Assembly (NCBI GenBank): GCA_029250885.1 | Contig: JAQXEK010000003.1 | Span: forward strand, 1-64,000 | Reading direction: 5' to 3' | Length of the DNA stretch: 64,000 nucleotides | From: Planctomycetota bacterium | GTDB lineage: Bacteria; Planctomycetota; UBA1135; GCA-002686595 | In this document: positions 1 through 9,215 of the stretch, piece after piece | How positions within the stretch are numbered: position 1 is the first letter of the stretch | Layout: each line of letters opens with the position of its first letter | Made by a program: the position numbers and the translations under genes | The notes under the pieces: generated by a model | Database searches by the model: none | The model's input: only the letters and a program-made list of their open reading frames with translations | What the model was told of the DNA's origin: nothing

Positions 1-1713
1 GAGATCCGCTCGGACTCGAACATGGTCAAGGTGCCGATGAATGGCGACTACACGATCACGTGGAAGCTGCGCGGACTCGGCGACATTGGGCCGGACCGGA
101 AGAGGTCTTTCATCATCGACGAGTTTAGCGCTATCCCCATGAAGACGGCGTCGAATGGCAACTTTTGGATTCGCAACGCCTGGATCTGGAAGTGGTTCGG
201 CATCGTCGAAGCATCCGATGGCAGTGGGCGCAAGTTCACCCTCGAGGACCTGTTCGAAGCCAACACGGGGACCGACGCTGCGCCGTCCTATGCAGACCTG
301 GCCCCGCCAAGTCCCGCGTACTGGTTTCGCGCAGACCGCAAGTTCAACATGGGCAGCTACATGGGCAAGAACACTCTGAACGATCCCGAGGATCGCTGGG
401 AGACGACGGACTTGGACCTTTCGGGCGCGATTGGCGGCTTCTTGGTCGACGGTACCGACACGGGCTTGCCCTACGACGGCACAACCAACAGCGCGGCCCA
501 GTTCAACCAGTACGGCAACAACGAGTACGCCGTGCCCATGATCGACTGGAGCGCGGGTCCCTACGCGGCGCCCCACTTTGCCTACGACTCGACCTTCACC
601 ACCGTGCGCAAGGGCATGGCGACGGACACGGTCGTGCGCTATGGCCAAGGCATGAACCAGACCGGCATCTACATCTGGGGCTGGCGTGTGCACCCCCCGC
701 GCATCAACTGGCTCGAGAGCTACTCCGAGGGCCAGATGCTGCCCGGCGGCGTCCCGAAGGACTGGCGCTTTGGCGTCAAGTGGGACGAGGTCGCTGCGCT
801 CGGCGTGGACGCCCTGGGCGACCACTCCCCCGAGAAGGTGATCTACAATGCACTCGTAGCCTTCTTCGCGAGCCCGGCCGCGCCGGCCGATGTGGACGCC
901 TTCGCGGCGGCTACCGATGGCATGGTCAAGCACATCCGCGACCGCCGCGGCCTGCCGCCCACGGACGACATCCTGGACTTCCCCAACGCGACCTCGGACG
1001 TCAACCTGCTGTTCAGCAACCTGGACATCTTCGGGGACAGGGACAGGCTCGGCCGCGGTGCCAAGCGGCTCTGGGACGAGGGCGATGCGATCCAAGTGAC
1101 GATCCACAATGACGAGGACTTCACGCGCTACCTCCGCGTGGTGGACTTCGGCACCACGGACTACCAGTTCAACGGCACGGACATGGGGATCCTAGATTGG
1201 AAGCCTGTGTTCGGCGTGCCCCAGATTGTCGCCAAGGCCTGGACGGGCCAGTTTGGCATCCAGGGCACTCCTACGAGCCCCTATTGGGACGGCAGCGACT
1301 TGGATGGCACGGGCAACCCCTTCTATGTGGACCCGGCCCAACCCTTTGGCGTCGACCACCTCGGCAGCTTCCCGAGCTTGAACTTCGCGGGATCCGAGCG
1401 CGACATTCGCCACACCTTCGCCGACCTAGCAGGCTTCAGTGGCCCCGGCTTCCACGCCCTGGCGGGCGGCGGCTACGAGCCCTGGGGCAGCGACGGACTG
1501 GCGGGCAAGGCGACGGGTAGCCCGGGAATGTGGGACTACGCCTACGGCAAGCCGATCCCTGCGCACACCACGGTGACCATCGATATCGAGGCACCCCGCG
1601 CAGCCGGCCTCAACACCGGCGCCTTCTACATGTTCGATCCCCAGTTCCACTACGCTGCGATCTGGACGATGCACCCCCTTGCCGAGCAGATCCCCGACGG
1701 ACTGACGGACTGA
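1..1713 (+). CDS. Unknown protein, 5' end outside the window
   Basis: The frame is open from base 1, so the first ATG (22) is probably internal and the N-terminus is missing. About 570 residues are visible. They are rich in Trp, Tyr, Gly and Asp, with no membrane span or catalytic signature that I recognise. This composition resembles secreted, beta-rich proteins. The end is clear: a TGA at 1711 is followed by a terminator-like hairpin. Without the N-terminus I cannot say whether it carries a signal peptide. I do not recognise the family and assign no function. Confidence 0.75.
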   Translation, partial: EIRSDSNMVKVPMNGDYTITWKLRGLGDIGPDRKRSFIIDEFSAIPMKTASNGNFWIRNAWIWKWFGIVEASDGSGRKFTLEDLFEANTGTDAAPSYADLAPPSPAYWFRADRKFNMGSYMGKNTLNDPEDRWETTDLDLSGAIGGFLVDGTDTGLPYDGTTNSAAQFNQYGNNEYAVPMIDWSAGPYAAPHFAYDSTFTTVRKGMATDTVVRYGQGMNQTGIYIWGWRVHPPRINWLESYSEGQMLPGGVPKDWRFGVKWDEVAALGVDALGDHSPEKVIYNALVAFFASPAAPADVDAFAAATDGMVKHIRDRRGLPPTDDILDFPNATSDVNLLFSNLDIFGDRDRLGRGAKRLWDEGDAIQVTIHNDEDFTRYLRVVDFGTTDYQFNGTDMGILDWKPVFGVPQIVAKAWTGQFGIQGTPTSPYWDGSDLDGTGNPFYVDPAQPFGVDHLGSFPSLNFAGSERDIRHTFADLAGFSGPGFHALAGGGYEPWGSDGLAGKATGSPGMWDYAYGKPIPAHTTVTIDIEAPRAAGLNTGAFYMFDPQFHYAAIWTMHPLAEQIPDGLTD

Positions 1714-1728
1714 GCAGGCGAACTCTCC

Positions 1729-1770
1729 AGCGAGGCGATCCGGGACATCCCGGGCCGCCTCGCTTCGTTT
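1729..1770 (+). terminator. Intrinsic terminator after the first gene
   Basis: The arms AGCGAGGCG (1729-1737) and CGCCTCGCT (1756-1764) pair over 9 bp. An inner CGGG/CCCG stem lies between them, and TCGTTTAAG follows. It sits 16 bases past the stop codon of the upstream gene. Confidence 0.6.
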
Positions 1771-1855
1771 AAGCGCACTTCTCAGGGGCGATGCTGCTAA
1801 GCTGCGCGAAATGCCGGGCGGGTATTCTGCAACCGAACCCCGCGGCGACCGTCCT

Positions 1856-3025
1856 ATGACCATGACCACTCCACGACTCTTCGATCGCGCCGCCAAGGAA
1901 GAGCGCGAGGCCACGCACCTCGCGCCCTACGCCATGCTGTCGAGCCTGTCCCTCGGACGCGTGCATCCCCAGAAGGCCGACCCCCTGCGCACGGTTTGGG
2001 AGCGCGATCGCGACCGCATCACCCACTCGATGGCCTTCCGCCGCCTGCGCCACAAGGCCCAGGTCTTCGTATCCTGGGAGGGCGACCACAACCGCACGCG
2101 GCTCAGCCACAGCCTCGAGGTGTGCCAGGTCTCGCGCAGCGTCGGCAATGCGCTCTATCTCAACGAGCCTCTGTGCGAAGCCTTGGCCCTCTGCCACGAC
2201 ATTGGGCACCCGCCCTTTGGCCACCGCGGCGAGTGGGCTTTGAACACGCTGATGAAGGACTACGGCGGGTTCCGCCACAACGCCCAGGTGCTGCGCGTCG
2301 TGGACCTGCTCGAGCGCCGCACGCCCCTACATCCCGGGCTCAACCTGACCCGCGAGGTGCGCGAGTCCCTGCTCAAGCACGAGAAGACCGAGGACTGGCC
2401 CGACGAGTTTGGCACGCCGCCGAAGCAGCCCTGTGTCGAGGCGCAGATCGTGGACCACGGTGACTCGACCGCATACAACGCCCATGACGTAGACGACGGC
2501 CTGCGCACGGGGATCTTCACCGAAGAGACTCTGGTGGAAGGCAGCGCTCTTTGGCGCCGCGCGCGCGAGTCCGTCGAGCGATCGTGCCCCGGATTCTTGG
2601 CCGACACCAGCGACCTGGCCCTGCGCAACCGCCGTATTGTGAACGACATGCTGCGCCTTTCGATCGAGGACCTGATGTCTCACACTGCTAAACAGCTGCA
2701 GGAGTCCGGGCTAGAATCCGCGGAGGCCGTCAAGGCCTCGGGCACCGTGCTCGTCGGCCACAGCAAGGCCATGCGAGGTGAGGTCGGCGAACTCCAGCGC
2801 TTCCTGCACAAGAACTTCTACAAGCACCCGCACCTGCTCGCCACCGAGCAGCAGGCCTCGGAGACCCTAGAGCAGCTCTTTCAAGCCCTGTTGGCCGCGC
2901 CCCACGAGCTGCCGGACTGGTACCAAGCCTGGCGCGACGAGGTCGGCCCCGAACGCGCGACCTGCGACTACATCGCCGGCATGACCGACTCCTTCGCGGA
3001 CTCGGAACAGAAGCGGCTCAGTTAG
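1856..3025 (+). CDS. dgt: dGTPase-like HD-domain triphosphohydrolase
   Basis: Predicted deoxyguanosinetriphosphate triphosphohydrolase, a cytoplasmic enzyme that cleaves dNTPs to the nucleoside plus triphosphate and so tunes nucleotide pools. From the ATG at 1856 it has 389 residues. The order of motifs is typical: DRDRITHSMAFRRLRHKAQV near 51-70, first metal His in RLSHSLEV (about 85), the HD pair in CHDIGHPPFGH (about 114-115), then a later Asp in the DHGDSTAYNAHDVDDG segment. An in-frame ATG at 1811 exists, but the 15 residues it adds look unlike the family; 1862 is also possible. It stands alone, with a terminator upstream and a convergent gene downstream. The family assignment is firm. 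The substrate (dGTP or several dNTPs) cannot be read from sequence. Confidence 0.9.
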   Translation: MTMTTPRLFDRAAKEEREATHLAPYAMLSSLSLGRVHPQKADPLRTVWERDRDRITHSMAFRRLRHKAQVFVSWEGDHNRTRLSHSLEVCQVSRSVGNALYLNEPLCEALALCHDIGHPPFGHRGEWALNTLMKDYGGFRHNAQVLRVVDLLERRTPLHPGLNLTREVRESLLKHEKTEDWPDEFGTPPKQPCVEAQIVDHGDSTAYNAHDVDDGLRTGIFTEETLVEGSALWRRARESVERSCPGFLADTSDLALRNRRIVNDMLRLSIEDLMSHTAKQLQESGLESAEAVKASGTVLVGHSKAMRGEVGELQRFLHKNFYKHPHLLATEQQASETLEQLFQALLAAPHELPDWYQAWRDEVGPERATCDYIAGMTDSFADSEQKRLS

Positions 3026-3136
3026 TCCCGGTTGGGGTCCTCTCTTCAGAGTCACGTCTTTGGCGTGGGGTAACAGAGTGGTATGTGTGCCAGAGTGCCA
3101 AGTCATGAGCCCAATCAAACCCTAAGCCGACCTAAA

Positions 3137-3172
3137 GGCGGCCCTCATAAAAACAAAGTAAGCCCGGCCGCC
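3137..3172 (-). terminator. Possible terminator for the YfiH/PgeF gene
   Basis: GGCGGCC (3137-3143) pairs with GGCCGCC (3166-3172) across a 22-base loop. On the minus strand the stem is followed by TTTAGG. It lies in the gap between two convergent genes. The long loop and short T-run make it weak. Confidence 0.35.
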
Positions 3173-3223
3173 AAAACGAACCGCGGACCCCGCTGAACTT
3201 GTTAGGAGACCAGCCTCGCGTCG

Positions 3224-3925
3224 TCAGCTTGACCGCAAGACGATCGCACTCGCGAAGATCTGGTAGGAATCCGTGCGCTGACCCTTCGGCGTCTGGGTCC
3301 ACTTACGGTAGGAGTAGTGCTGATCGCTGCAGTAAGTATCCGTGCCGCAGTCTTCCAGACGGGACACGCCAACCTTGGCCAGGACGTCTCGGATTCCTGC
3401 CGCTAGATCGTAGGTCTTGCGGCCATCGGTCTCATCGAGGAAGTGCAGCTTGTCCCCTGGAATCTGCGTTACGAAGTCGTCTTGGACCTCGAAGTTCGGC
3501 GCCCGTAGGGTCGGTCCAAGGTGCGCTTCGAAGTCCCCCATCGAGAGCCCTCGCCCTCCGCACAAGGCGGCGAAGTCCTCGATGATGCCCTCGAAAAATC
3601 CGCGCCAGCCAACGTGCAGCGCAGCCACGATACCCGCCTTGTGATTCCACAGGAACAGGGGCCCGCAGTCCGCCGTCTTCGCAACCAAGACCACGCCCTC
3701 CTGATCCGTCCACATGCCGTCGACCTCTTTTACCGAGATCTGGTGCGGGTGATCCGTAGGTATGTAGCGGATCGTCTTGCCGTGGACCTGGTTCATCCAA
3801 GCGACCGTCTCGCCCGCGCGAAGCTGTACCGCGTCCTCGAGGCGAGCGAGGTAGGCGGGAATGTTGCGCGTCACGTTACCTGTCTCGCGAGTCGTGATGT
3901 ACAGGTCGTGGTGCAGGGTCTTCAT
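3224..3925 (-). CDS. pgeF: YfiH/PgeF (laccase-domain, LACC1-type) protein
   Basis: Member of the YfiH/DUF152 family, once called polyphenol oxidase. Characterised members are zinc enzymes acting on purine nucleosides (LACC1/FAMIN), or the peptidoglycan-editing factor PgeF in E. coli. Signatures from N to C: NQVHG, the ADC cysteine, HVGWRG with a metal-ligand His, then a C-terminal CGTDTYCSDQHYSYR block. I prefer the ATG at 3925 (233 aa), which puts the TTRETG stretch where E. coli YfiH has STRIGG. ATGs at 3937 and 4003 are in frame upstream. It is divergent from selO across about 155 bp, which must hold both promoters. The family is clear; the physiological substrate is not. Confidence 0.85.
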   Translation of the reverse strand: MKTLHHDLYITTRETGNVTRNIPAYLARLEDAVQLRAGETVAWMNQVHGKTIRYIPTDHPHQISVKEVDGMWTDQEGVVLVAKTADCGPLFLWNHKAGIVAALHVGWRGFFEGIIEDFAALCGGRGLSMGDFEAHLGPTLRAPNFEVQDDFVTQIPGDKLHFLDETDGRKTYDLAAGIRDVLAKVGVSRLEDCGTDTYCSDQHYSYRKWTQTPKGQRTDSYQIFASAIVLRSS

Positions 3926-4080
3926 GGGTCCGTCCATGCTAACGGACTTGGTGCTCCCCTTGCTAGAACGACCGCCCATCCGCATGCACATTGACAGGTT
4001 CACTCAACACCTCGAACCGCGCAGAACTCGTACGCGCGAAGTGGCTACAGCTCAAAGAGGTGATCGTTAGAATAGTGAGC

Positions 4081-5772
4081 ATGCAACACGACGACCTCAA
4101 CCAGCTCACCTTCAACAACCGCTTCGTGCGGGAGCTGCCCGCCGACCCCCAAGCGATGAACTTGACGCGACCAGTCCACGGTGCGTGCTTCTCCCGGGTG
4201 ATGCCCACGGCGACCTCGGCTCCGAAGCTCATCGCCCATGCTACGGAGGTCGCCGACCTGATCGGCGTCTCCGAAGCGGCTGTTCAATCGGACCACTTTG
4301 CCCAGGTCTTCGCCGGCAGCGCGACCCTGGACGCCATGGATCCCTTCGCGATGACCTATGGCGGCCACCAGTTCGGGACCTGGGCGGGCCAGCTCGGGGA
4401 CGGGCGCGCGATCAACCTTGGCGAGGTCGTCTGCCCCGACGGCAAGGTGCGCACCCTGCAGCTGAAGGGCGCCGGGCCGACGCCCTATTCGCGCACTGCC
4501 GACGGTCGCGCAGTGCTGCGCTCGTCCGTGCGCGAGTTCCTGTGCAGCGAGGCGATGTTCCACCTGGGCGTGTCCACGACGCGCGCCCTGAGCCTGTGCC
4601 TGACCGGCGATGCCGTCATGCGCGACATGTTCTACGACGGCCACCCTGGGGACGAGCCCGGCGCGGTGGTCTGCCGCGTGTCCGAGTCCTTCGTGCGCTT
4701 CGGCAGCTTCGAGCTGCCCGCGTCCCGGGGCGAGGTCGAGGTCCTGCGCGAGCTTGCGGACCGCACCATCGAGTGGCACTTCCCCCACCTAATGCAAGGC
4801 AAGTCCCAGCCAGATGCCTCGACCTACGTCGCCATGTTCCACGAGGTCGCGGACAGCACGGCCACCATGATCGTGGACTGGATGCGGGTGGGCTTCGTGC
4901 ACGGCGTAATGAACACGGACAACATGTCGATCTTGGGCCAGACGATCGACTACGGGCCTTACGGGTGGCTCGAGGACTTCAACCCCGCCTGGACGCCCAA
5001 CACCACCGACGCCGGGCGTGCCCGCTACGCCTATGGCGAGCAGCCGAAGATCGGCCTATGGAACCTGATCAAGCTCGGCAACGCCCTGGTTCCCTTGGTC
5101 GAAGACGTCGACCCGTTGAGCAAGATCGTGGAAGGTTACCAGGACCTGTACAGCGCGAAGTGGCGCGTGATGATGGGCGACAAGCTGGGGCTAGGTGTTC
5201 TCGATGACGAGGCCGGGACCGAGCTTGCCCAGGACCTCCTGGCTCTGCTCTCGGAGGTCGAGACCGACATGACCATCTTCTTCCGCCAACTCGCCAGGGT
5301 ACCTATTCCCGCTGAGGGGACCGCGAGCACGTGGAGCGACCTCAAGCCTCTCTTGGAGGCATTCTACGACCCGTCCCAAGGAGCTGACGAGACATCCCAG
5401 GACTCCATGGAGCGCCTTGCTGGCGGCATCGATCATCCAGGGCCGGCCACGCCTAGCGTTCCCGAAGCCCATCGCACGAATCTAATCGCCTGGTTCCAGC
5501 GCTACGCCCAGAGCGCCCGCGCCTCGAGCCTGACTGAGGAAGAGCGCGTTCAGACCATGGACGCCGCGAACCCGAAGTACGTGCTCCGCAACTACCTCGC
5601 CCAGCTCGCCATCGACAAGAGCGCAGAGGGCGATCACTCCCTAGTCCAGGAGCTGCTTGAGGTGCTGCGCCGTCCCTACGACGAGCAGCCGAACCGTCAG
5701 GCCTTTGCCGCAAAGCGCCCGGAGTGGGCGCGCCACCGACCGGGCTGCTCGATGCTGTCTTGTAGCTCCTGA
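4081..5772 (+). CDS. selO: Protein adenylyltransferase SelO (YdiU family), Cys form
   Basis: Pseudokinase-fold enzyme that transfers AMP from ATP to protein hydroxyls (AMPylation), linked in other organisms to oxidative stress. The 563 residues match the family's usual length. Visible signatures: YGGHQFGTWAGQLGDGRA (about 93-110), KGAGPTPYSR with the nucleotide-binding Lys (about 129), GFVHGVMNTDN with the active-site Asp, and WLEDFNPAWTPN. The C-terminus ends MLSCSS, the redox tail where eukaryotic SelO carries selenocysteine; this one has Cys. I chose the ATG at 4081 because MQHDDLNQLTFNNRF matches the family start; an ATG at 3991 adds 30 unlikely residues. It is convergent with the LytTR gene. 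Confidence 0.95.
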   Translation: MQHDDLNQLTFNNRFVRELPADPQAMNLTRPVHGACFSRVMPTATSAPKLIAHATEVADLIGVSEAAVQSDHFAQVFAGSATLDAMDPFAMTYGGHQFGTWAGQLGDGRAINLGEVVCPDGKVRTLQLKGAGPTPYSRTADGRAVLRSSVREFLCSEAMFHLGVSTTRALSLCLTGDAVMRDMFYDGHPGDEPGAVVCRVSESFVRFGSFELPASRGEVEVLRELADRTIEWHFPHLMQGKSQPDASTYVAMFHEVADSTATMIVDWMRVGFVHGVMNTDNMSILGQTIDYGPYGWLEDFNPAWTPNTTDAGRARYAYGEQPKIGLWNLIKLGNALVPLVEDVDPLSKIVEGYQDLYSAKWRVMMGDKLGLGVLDDEAGTELAQDLLALLSEVETDMTIFFRQLARVPIPAEGTASTWSDLKPLLEAFYDPSQGADETSQDSMERLAGGIDHPGPATPSVPEAHRTNLIAWFQRYAQSARASSLTEEERVQTMDAANPKYVLRNYLAQLAIDKSAEGDHSLVQELLEVLRRPYDEQPNRQAFAAKRPEWARHRPGCSMLSCSS

Positions 5773-5807
5773 GCTGCTTAGCTTACAAGTGGGCCCTTGC
5801 CGGGCGC

Positions 5808-6095
5808 TCAGTCCGACAGCCGGTCAAGGACCTGCTTGCGATAGGAGCGGCCGATAGGAAGCGTGCTGCCGTCGGTCAAGACGACCGAGTAGTCGTAGCT
5901 GCCCGCAAGGGGGCGTACCTCTTGCACCCGCGTCCGATTGACCACAAACGAGCGGTGGATACGCAGGAAGAGTTCCCCGTGGAGTCGCTCGAGCAGGCGC
6001 GAGATCGAGAGCCTCACCAGGTGGGTCTCCCCCTTGGCTTGCACCTTTAGGTAGTTACCCGCAGCCTCGATAAGGTCGATCTCGCCTTGCAACAA
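5808..6095 (-). CDS. Stand-alone LytTR-type DNA-binding protein
   Basis: A 95-residue protein that is almost entirely a LytTR DNA-binding domain. The core reads EIDLIEAAGNYLKV near the start, then FLRIHRSFVVNR and GSTLPIGRSYR at the end, all typical. There is no receiver domain, unlike the usual AlgR/AgrA-type regulators. The first in-frame start is a TTG at 6095. The frame stays open 17 codons further upstream, to the TAG (6147-6149) that ends the preceding gene, and these codons read like the missing first LytTR strand (SGSSIVF). Translation may therefore begin at a non-canonical codon there, or by restart after the upstream gene. It is probably cotranscribed with the acidic secreted protein. 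Target genes are unknown. Confidence 0.75.
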   Translation of the reverse strand: MLQGEIDLIEAAGNYLKVQAKGETHLVRLSISRLLERLHGELFLRIHRSFVVNRTRVQEVRPLAGSYDYSVVLTDGSTLPIGRSYRKQVLDRLSD

Positions 6096-6146
6096 GAAGA
6101 CTATGGACGACCCGCTAGGGTCGCGGGCAGCAGGAAGGCACCCCGT

Positions 6147-7175
6147 CTAGCGCTCAACGGTCACCTCGACGGAGATTTCGAGCTCGCCTTCAAAGGAGGA
6201 GATCTGCTCGATCTCCATCGATTGGGGGCCGCCTTCGAATGCCATCTGGAGGGTCTGCTCGGACGCCGTCTCTAGGTTCGCATCAAAGCTGACCATATAG
6301 CCGCCCTCGATGTTCCAGACCACGGTGGCCTCTCCTTCGGTGCTCTCTTCCGTGGTCAGCCCTTTGATGTCCGGCATCATGGCACCCTCGGGCACGTCAC
6401 CGGGATCCTCGCCTTCTGCCTCGGCCAGGACCGCTTCGGTCATGTCTATGAACTCGCTGATCTCCACCGCAAGGGTGATGGTGGCCAGGCCGTCTTCGAC
6501 ACTGGTGAGGGTAGCTGTAATCTCTCCGTCCACTTCGGCTTCATCCGTGTCGGGGTCCACCGACAGCGTGCCCTCCACGTCCTCGCCGTCTTCCCAGGCC
6601 AAGTCCGCGCCCAGGGACAAGCTGGACCAGAATGCGCGCGGCTCGACTTCCCATTCGTCATCCACGGACACCTCGCCACTGGATAGCAGGCCACCCCAGG
6701 GAAGCAGTGCCTCAAGACCTTCCAAAAGGTCCTCGTCGCCGGCTTCCCCTTCGGGGAAACTGGCCGTGTAATCCCCCTCATCCAGGGTAAACAGCACGGT
6801 GAGACCCTCGAGATCGCTCTCAAATTCCTGGCTGGATTCTTCGTCACCCATCATCTCGTTGGACATGTACATGTCGGCAGTCTTCTCGAGGTCAGAATAG
6901 TTCCGAGTGAAGATCGCCGGCGCTCCATCAGCCCCACGTCGCACGCTGTCCGTGAAGACTCCCGCGCGCATGCCGGTCATCTCTTGGGTCATCTCCATCT
7001 CGCCCATGCCGCCCTCTTCGCCGTTCATCAGAACCTGCATGTCGACCATTGAAGTGGACTCTGTGATGGTAAAGGTTGTGACCCGGGTCTCGCCTGCTTT
7101 GTGGGTCGATTGGAGGGTAGTGCCAAGGGGAACGAGGGCGAGTCCTGCGACTGCTGCGAATCGGGTCAGTTTCAT
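6147..7175 (-). CDS. Acidic secreted protein of unknown function
   Basis: 342 residues. A Sec-type signal peptide is visible at the start (MKLTRFAAVAGLALVPLGTT). The mature part is strikingly acidic, with long stretches rich in Glu and Asp and many Met in the first third (MGEMEMTQEMTGM). The second half alternates hydrophobic and acidic residues (TATLTSVEDGLATITLAVEI), which suggests a beta-sandwich. No catalytic motif was recognised. It ends in frame with the LytTR reading frame that follows, and a 7-bp hairpin (7200-7219) lies just upstream of its start. Confidence 0.8.
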   Translation of the reverse strand: MKLTRFAAVAGLALVPLGTTLQSTHKAGETRVTTFTITESTSMVDMQVLMNGEEGGMGEMEMTQEMTGMRAGVFTDSVRRGADGAPAIFTRNYSDLEKTADMYMSNEMMGDEESSQEFESDLEGLTVLFTLDEGDYTASFPEGEAGDEDLLEGLEALLPWGGLLSSGEVSVDDEWEVEPRAFWSSLSLGADLAWEDGEDVEGTLSVDPDTDEAEVDGEITATLTSVEDGLATITLAVEISEFIDMTEAVLAEAEGEDPGDVPEGAMMPDIKGLTTEESTEGEATVVWNIEGGYMVSFDANLETASEQTLQMAFEGGPQSMEIEQISSFEGELEISVEVTVER

Positions 7176-7199
7176 GATTGGTCTCTGTGTTGGTGGGAA

Positions 7200-7219
7200 G
7201 GGGGCCGATCGAGGCCCCC
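7200..7219. other. 7-bp perfect hairpin in the leader of the acidic protein gene
   Basis: GGGGGCC (7200-7206), loop GATCGA, GGCCCCC (7213-7219). It lies 24 bases upstream of the acidic-protein ATG on the minus strand. There is no T-run beyond TTCCC. It may be an operator dyad or a second, weak transcription stop behind pntB. Confidence 0.35.
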
Positions 7220-7300
7220 CGGGATCTTCTAACTACGGAGGACCCGGGAACGATTCGGCTCCGTGGGACGAACTGCAGCATGCCGTGCTGAACTGCTACA

Positions 7301-7342
7301 AGAAAGGGCCCGGCCCGGCTTCTGGAAAAGTCGAGCCGGGCC
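7301..7342 (-). terminator. Intrinsic terminator of the pnt operon
   Basis: GGCCCGGCT (7312-7320) pairs with AGCCGGGCC (7334-7342), 9 bp with a 13-base loop. Read on the minus strand it is followed by GGGCCCTTTCTTG. It begins 33 bases after the pntB stop. Confidence 0.6.
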
Positions 7343-7375
7343 AATAACGAACATCTAGGGCGCTGTCGCCTGGGT

Positions 7376-8863
7376 TTACAGGTCCTTGAACTCGGTCACC
7401 ATGTCCTCGAGGGCCTGCTTCGCGTCGCCAAAGAACATCAGGCAGTTGTCGCGCTCGAAGAGCGGGTTCTTGATGCCTGCATAGCCTGCGGAGAGGGAGC
7501 GCTTGATGACGATCACAGTCTGGGCGTCCCAGACGTCGAGCACGGGCATGCCCGCGATGGGCGAGGCCGGGTTGTCGTAGGCCTCGGGGTTGCAGACGTC
7601 GTTGGCGCCAATCACGATCACGATCTCGGCGTTCTTGAACTCGCCATTGATCTGGTCGAGGTCGAAGAGCTTCTCGTAGGCCACGTCGGCCTCTGCCAGC
7701 AGCACATTCATGTGGCCGGGCATGCGGCCGGCCACCGGGTGGATGCCGTAGGACACGTCGATGCCGGTGGCCTCGAGCAGATCTCCGAGCTCGCGGCACT
7801 TGTGCTGGGCCTGGGCGACAGCCAGGCCGTAGCCAGGCACGATGATGACCTTCGAGGCGGCCTCCAACAGGGGAGCCAGCTCCTCGGCGGAAGTCGAAGT
7901 CACCCCCTTGTATTCGGTGTCGCCCTTCTCGCCGTCGTCTTCGCCGAACTTGGCGAAGAGCACGTTCGAGAGGCTGCGGTTCATGGCCTTGCACATGATC
8001 TGTGTCAGGATCAGACCCGCCGCGCCAACCAACATACCGGCAACGATCAGCAGGTTGTTCTGCAGGATGAAGCCCGTCATCGCGGCTGCAATGCCCGAAT
8101 AGGAGTTCAACAGCGAGATCACCACGGGCATGTCCGCGCCGCCGATGGGCACGACCAGGCCAACGCCCAGGAACAGGGCGACCGCGGTCAGAATCAAGAA
8201 CGCCGTGGTGGACATGGCGCCGGTAGCCAAGAAGCCTCCGAAGACGACCAAGCCGATGGCGGCCACGGCCAACAGAATGTTAAGTCCAGGGGTTCCGACA
8301 GGGCCGAAGCGGTTCTTCCACATTTTGCCGGACAGCTTGGCGTAGGCGACCAGGCTACCGGTGAGGGTGACCGAGCCGATCAGGATCGACAGGCCGATGG
8401 ACAGGGAGATGTCGCCGCCCTTGAAGGCGGACAGGGTCTGCTCGGAACCGATGGACACCGCTCCGCTGCCGAAGGCCACCACGGTGGCTAAGGCAACGAA
8501 CAAGGAGGACGCGCCGCCCATGCCGTTGAAGAAGGCCACCAGTTCGGGCATCTCCGTCATCTCGACCTTCTTGGCCAAGAAGATCCCGATCAAGCCGCCG
8601 ACCACAAGGCCGCCGACCATCCAGGGGATCGAGGCCTTGATCGCCTCGACGCTGTCCCCGTGGAATTGGCCCTTGAAGGCAACCAGGTAGACGGTCATCA
8701 GTACGGCCACCAGCATCGCGATCGATGCCATGCGGTTGCCCGCCCGGGCCGTCTTCACCTTGGTCAGTTTCTTGAGTCCCGTGACGAAGAAGAACGCTGA
8801 GGCCATGTAGACAAGCTGCTCGATGAGAGTCGTGTCCATGGCTGCGATGGTTGGTGTGATCAT
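7376..8863 (-). CDS. pntB: NAD(P) transhydrogenase subunit beta
   Basis: Membrane and NADP(H)-binding subunit of proton-translocating transhydrogenase, which reduces NADP+ with NADH using the proton gradient. 495 residues. Roughly the first 270 are hydrophobic helices (domain II). The soluble domain III follows, with PGYGLAVAQAQHKC, GANDVCNPEA and KRSLSAGYAGIKNPLF, the NADP-binding signatures. The start at 8863 overlaps the pntAB stop (ATGA) and has a strong ribosome site, AAGGGAGG, upstream. It is the last gene of a three-gene operon, with a terminator behind it. Confidence 0.96.
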   Translation of the reverse strand: MITPTIAAMDTTLIEQLVYMASAFFFVTGLKKLTKVKTARAGNRMASIAMLVAVLMTVYLVAFKGQFHGDSVEAIKASIPWMVGGLVVGGLIGIFLAKKVEMTEMPELVAFFNGMGGASSLFVALATVVAFGSGAVSIGSEQTLSAFKGGDISLSIGLSILIGSVTLTGSLVAYAKLSGKMWKNRFGPVGTPGLNILLAVAAIGLVVFGGFLATGAMSTTAFLILTAVALFLGVGLVVPIGGADMPVVISLLNSYSGIAAAMTGFILQNNLLIVAGMLVGAAGLILTQIMCKAMNRSLSNVLFAKFGEDDGEKGDTEYKGVTSTSAEELAPLLEAASKVIIVPGYGLAVAQAQHKCRELGDLLEATGIDVSYGIHPVAGRMPGHMNVLLAEADVAYEKLFDLDQINGEFKNAEIVIVIGANDVCNPEAYDNPASPIAGMPVLDVWDAQTVIVIKRSLSAGYAGIKNPLFERDNCLMFFGDAKQALEDMVTEFKDL

Positions 8864-9215
8864 GACTTACCTCCCTTCTTCTTCGACCCGAACATGGCCA
8901 ACATGCGGTCGGTGACCATGAAGCCACCCACCACGTTGACCGTAGCTAGGACGATCGCCAGGAAGCCCAAAACTTGGGCCATGGTGCCCACATCGGAAAA
9001 GACGCAATAGAGGGCTCCAACGACAGTGATTCCCGAAATCGCGTTCGCTCCGCTCATCAGCGGGGTGTGCAGGGTCGGCGGCACCTTGGAGATGATCTCG
9101 AGCCCCGTAAAGGACGCCAAGATCAGGATCCAAAGGCCGATCAGGTAGAACGGCAGGGTGCCCGACGAGGCGCTGGCCTCGCTCGTTTCCAGGGCGGCAA
9201 TCCACAGGTTCATGT

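Noticed and set aside
165-1112. Alternative frame inside the first gene
   Set aside because: Arg/Pro-rich translation typical of an out-of-frame shadow; the frame open from base 1 has natural composition.
7712-8491. Long open frame antisense to pntB
   Set aside because: It mirrors a clear gene; long antisense frames are common in high-GC DNA. The same holds for 9393-10400, 54768-55760, 56236-57348 and 60015-60983.
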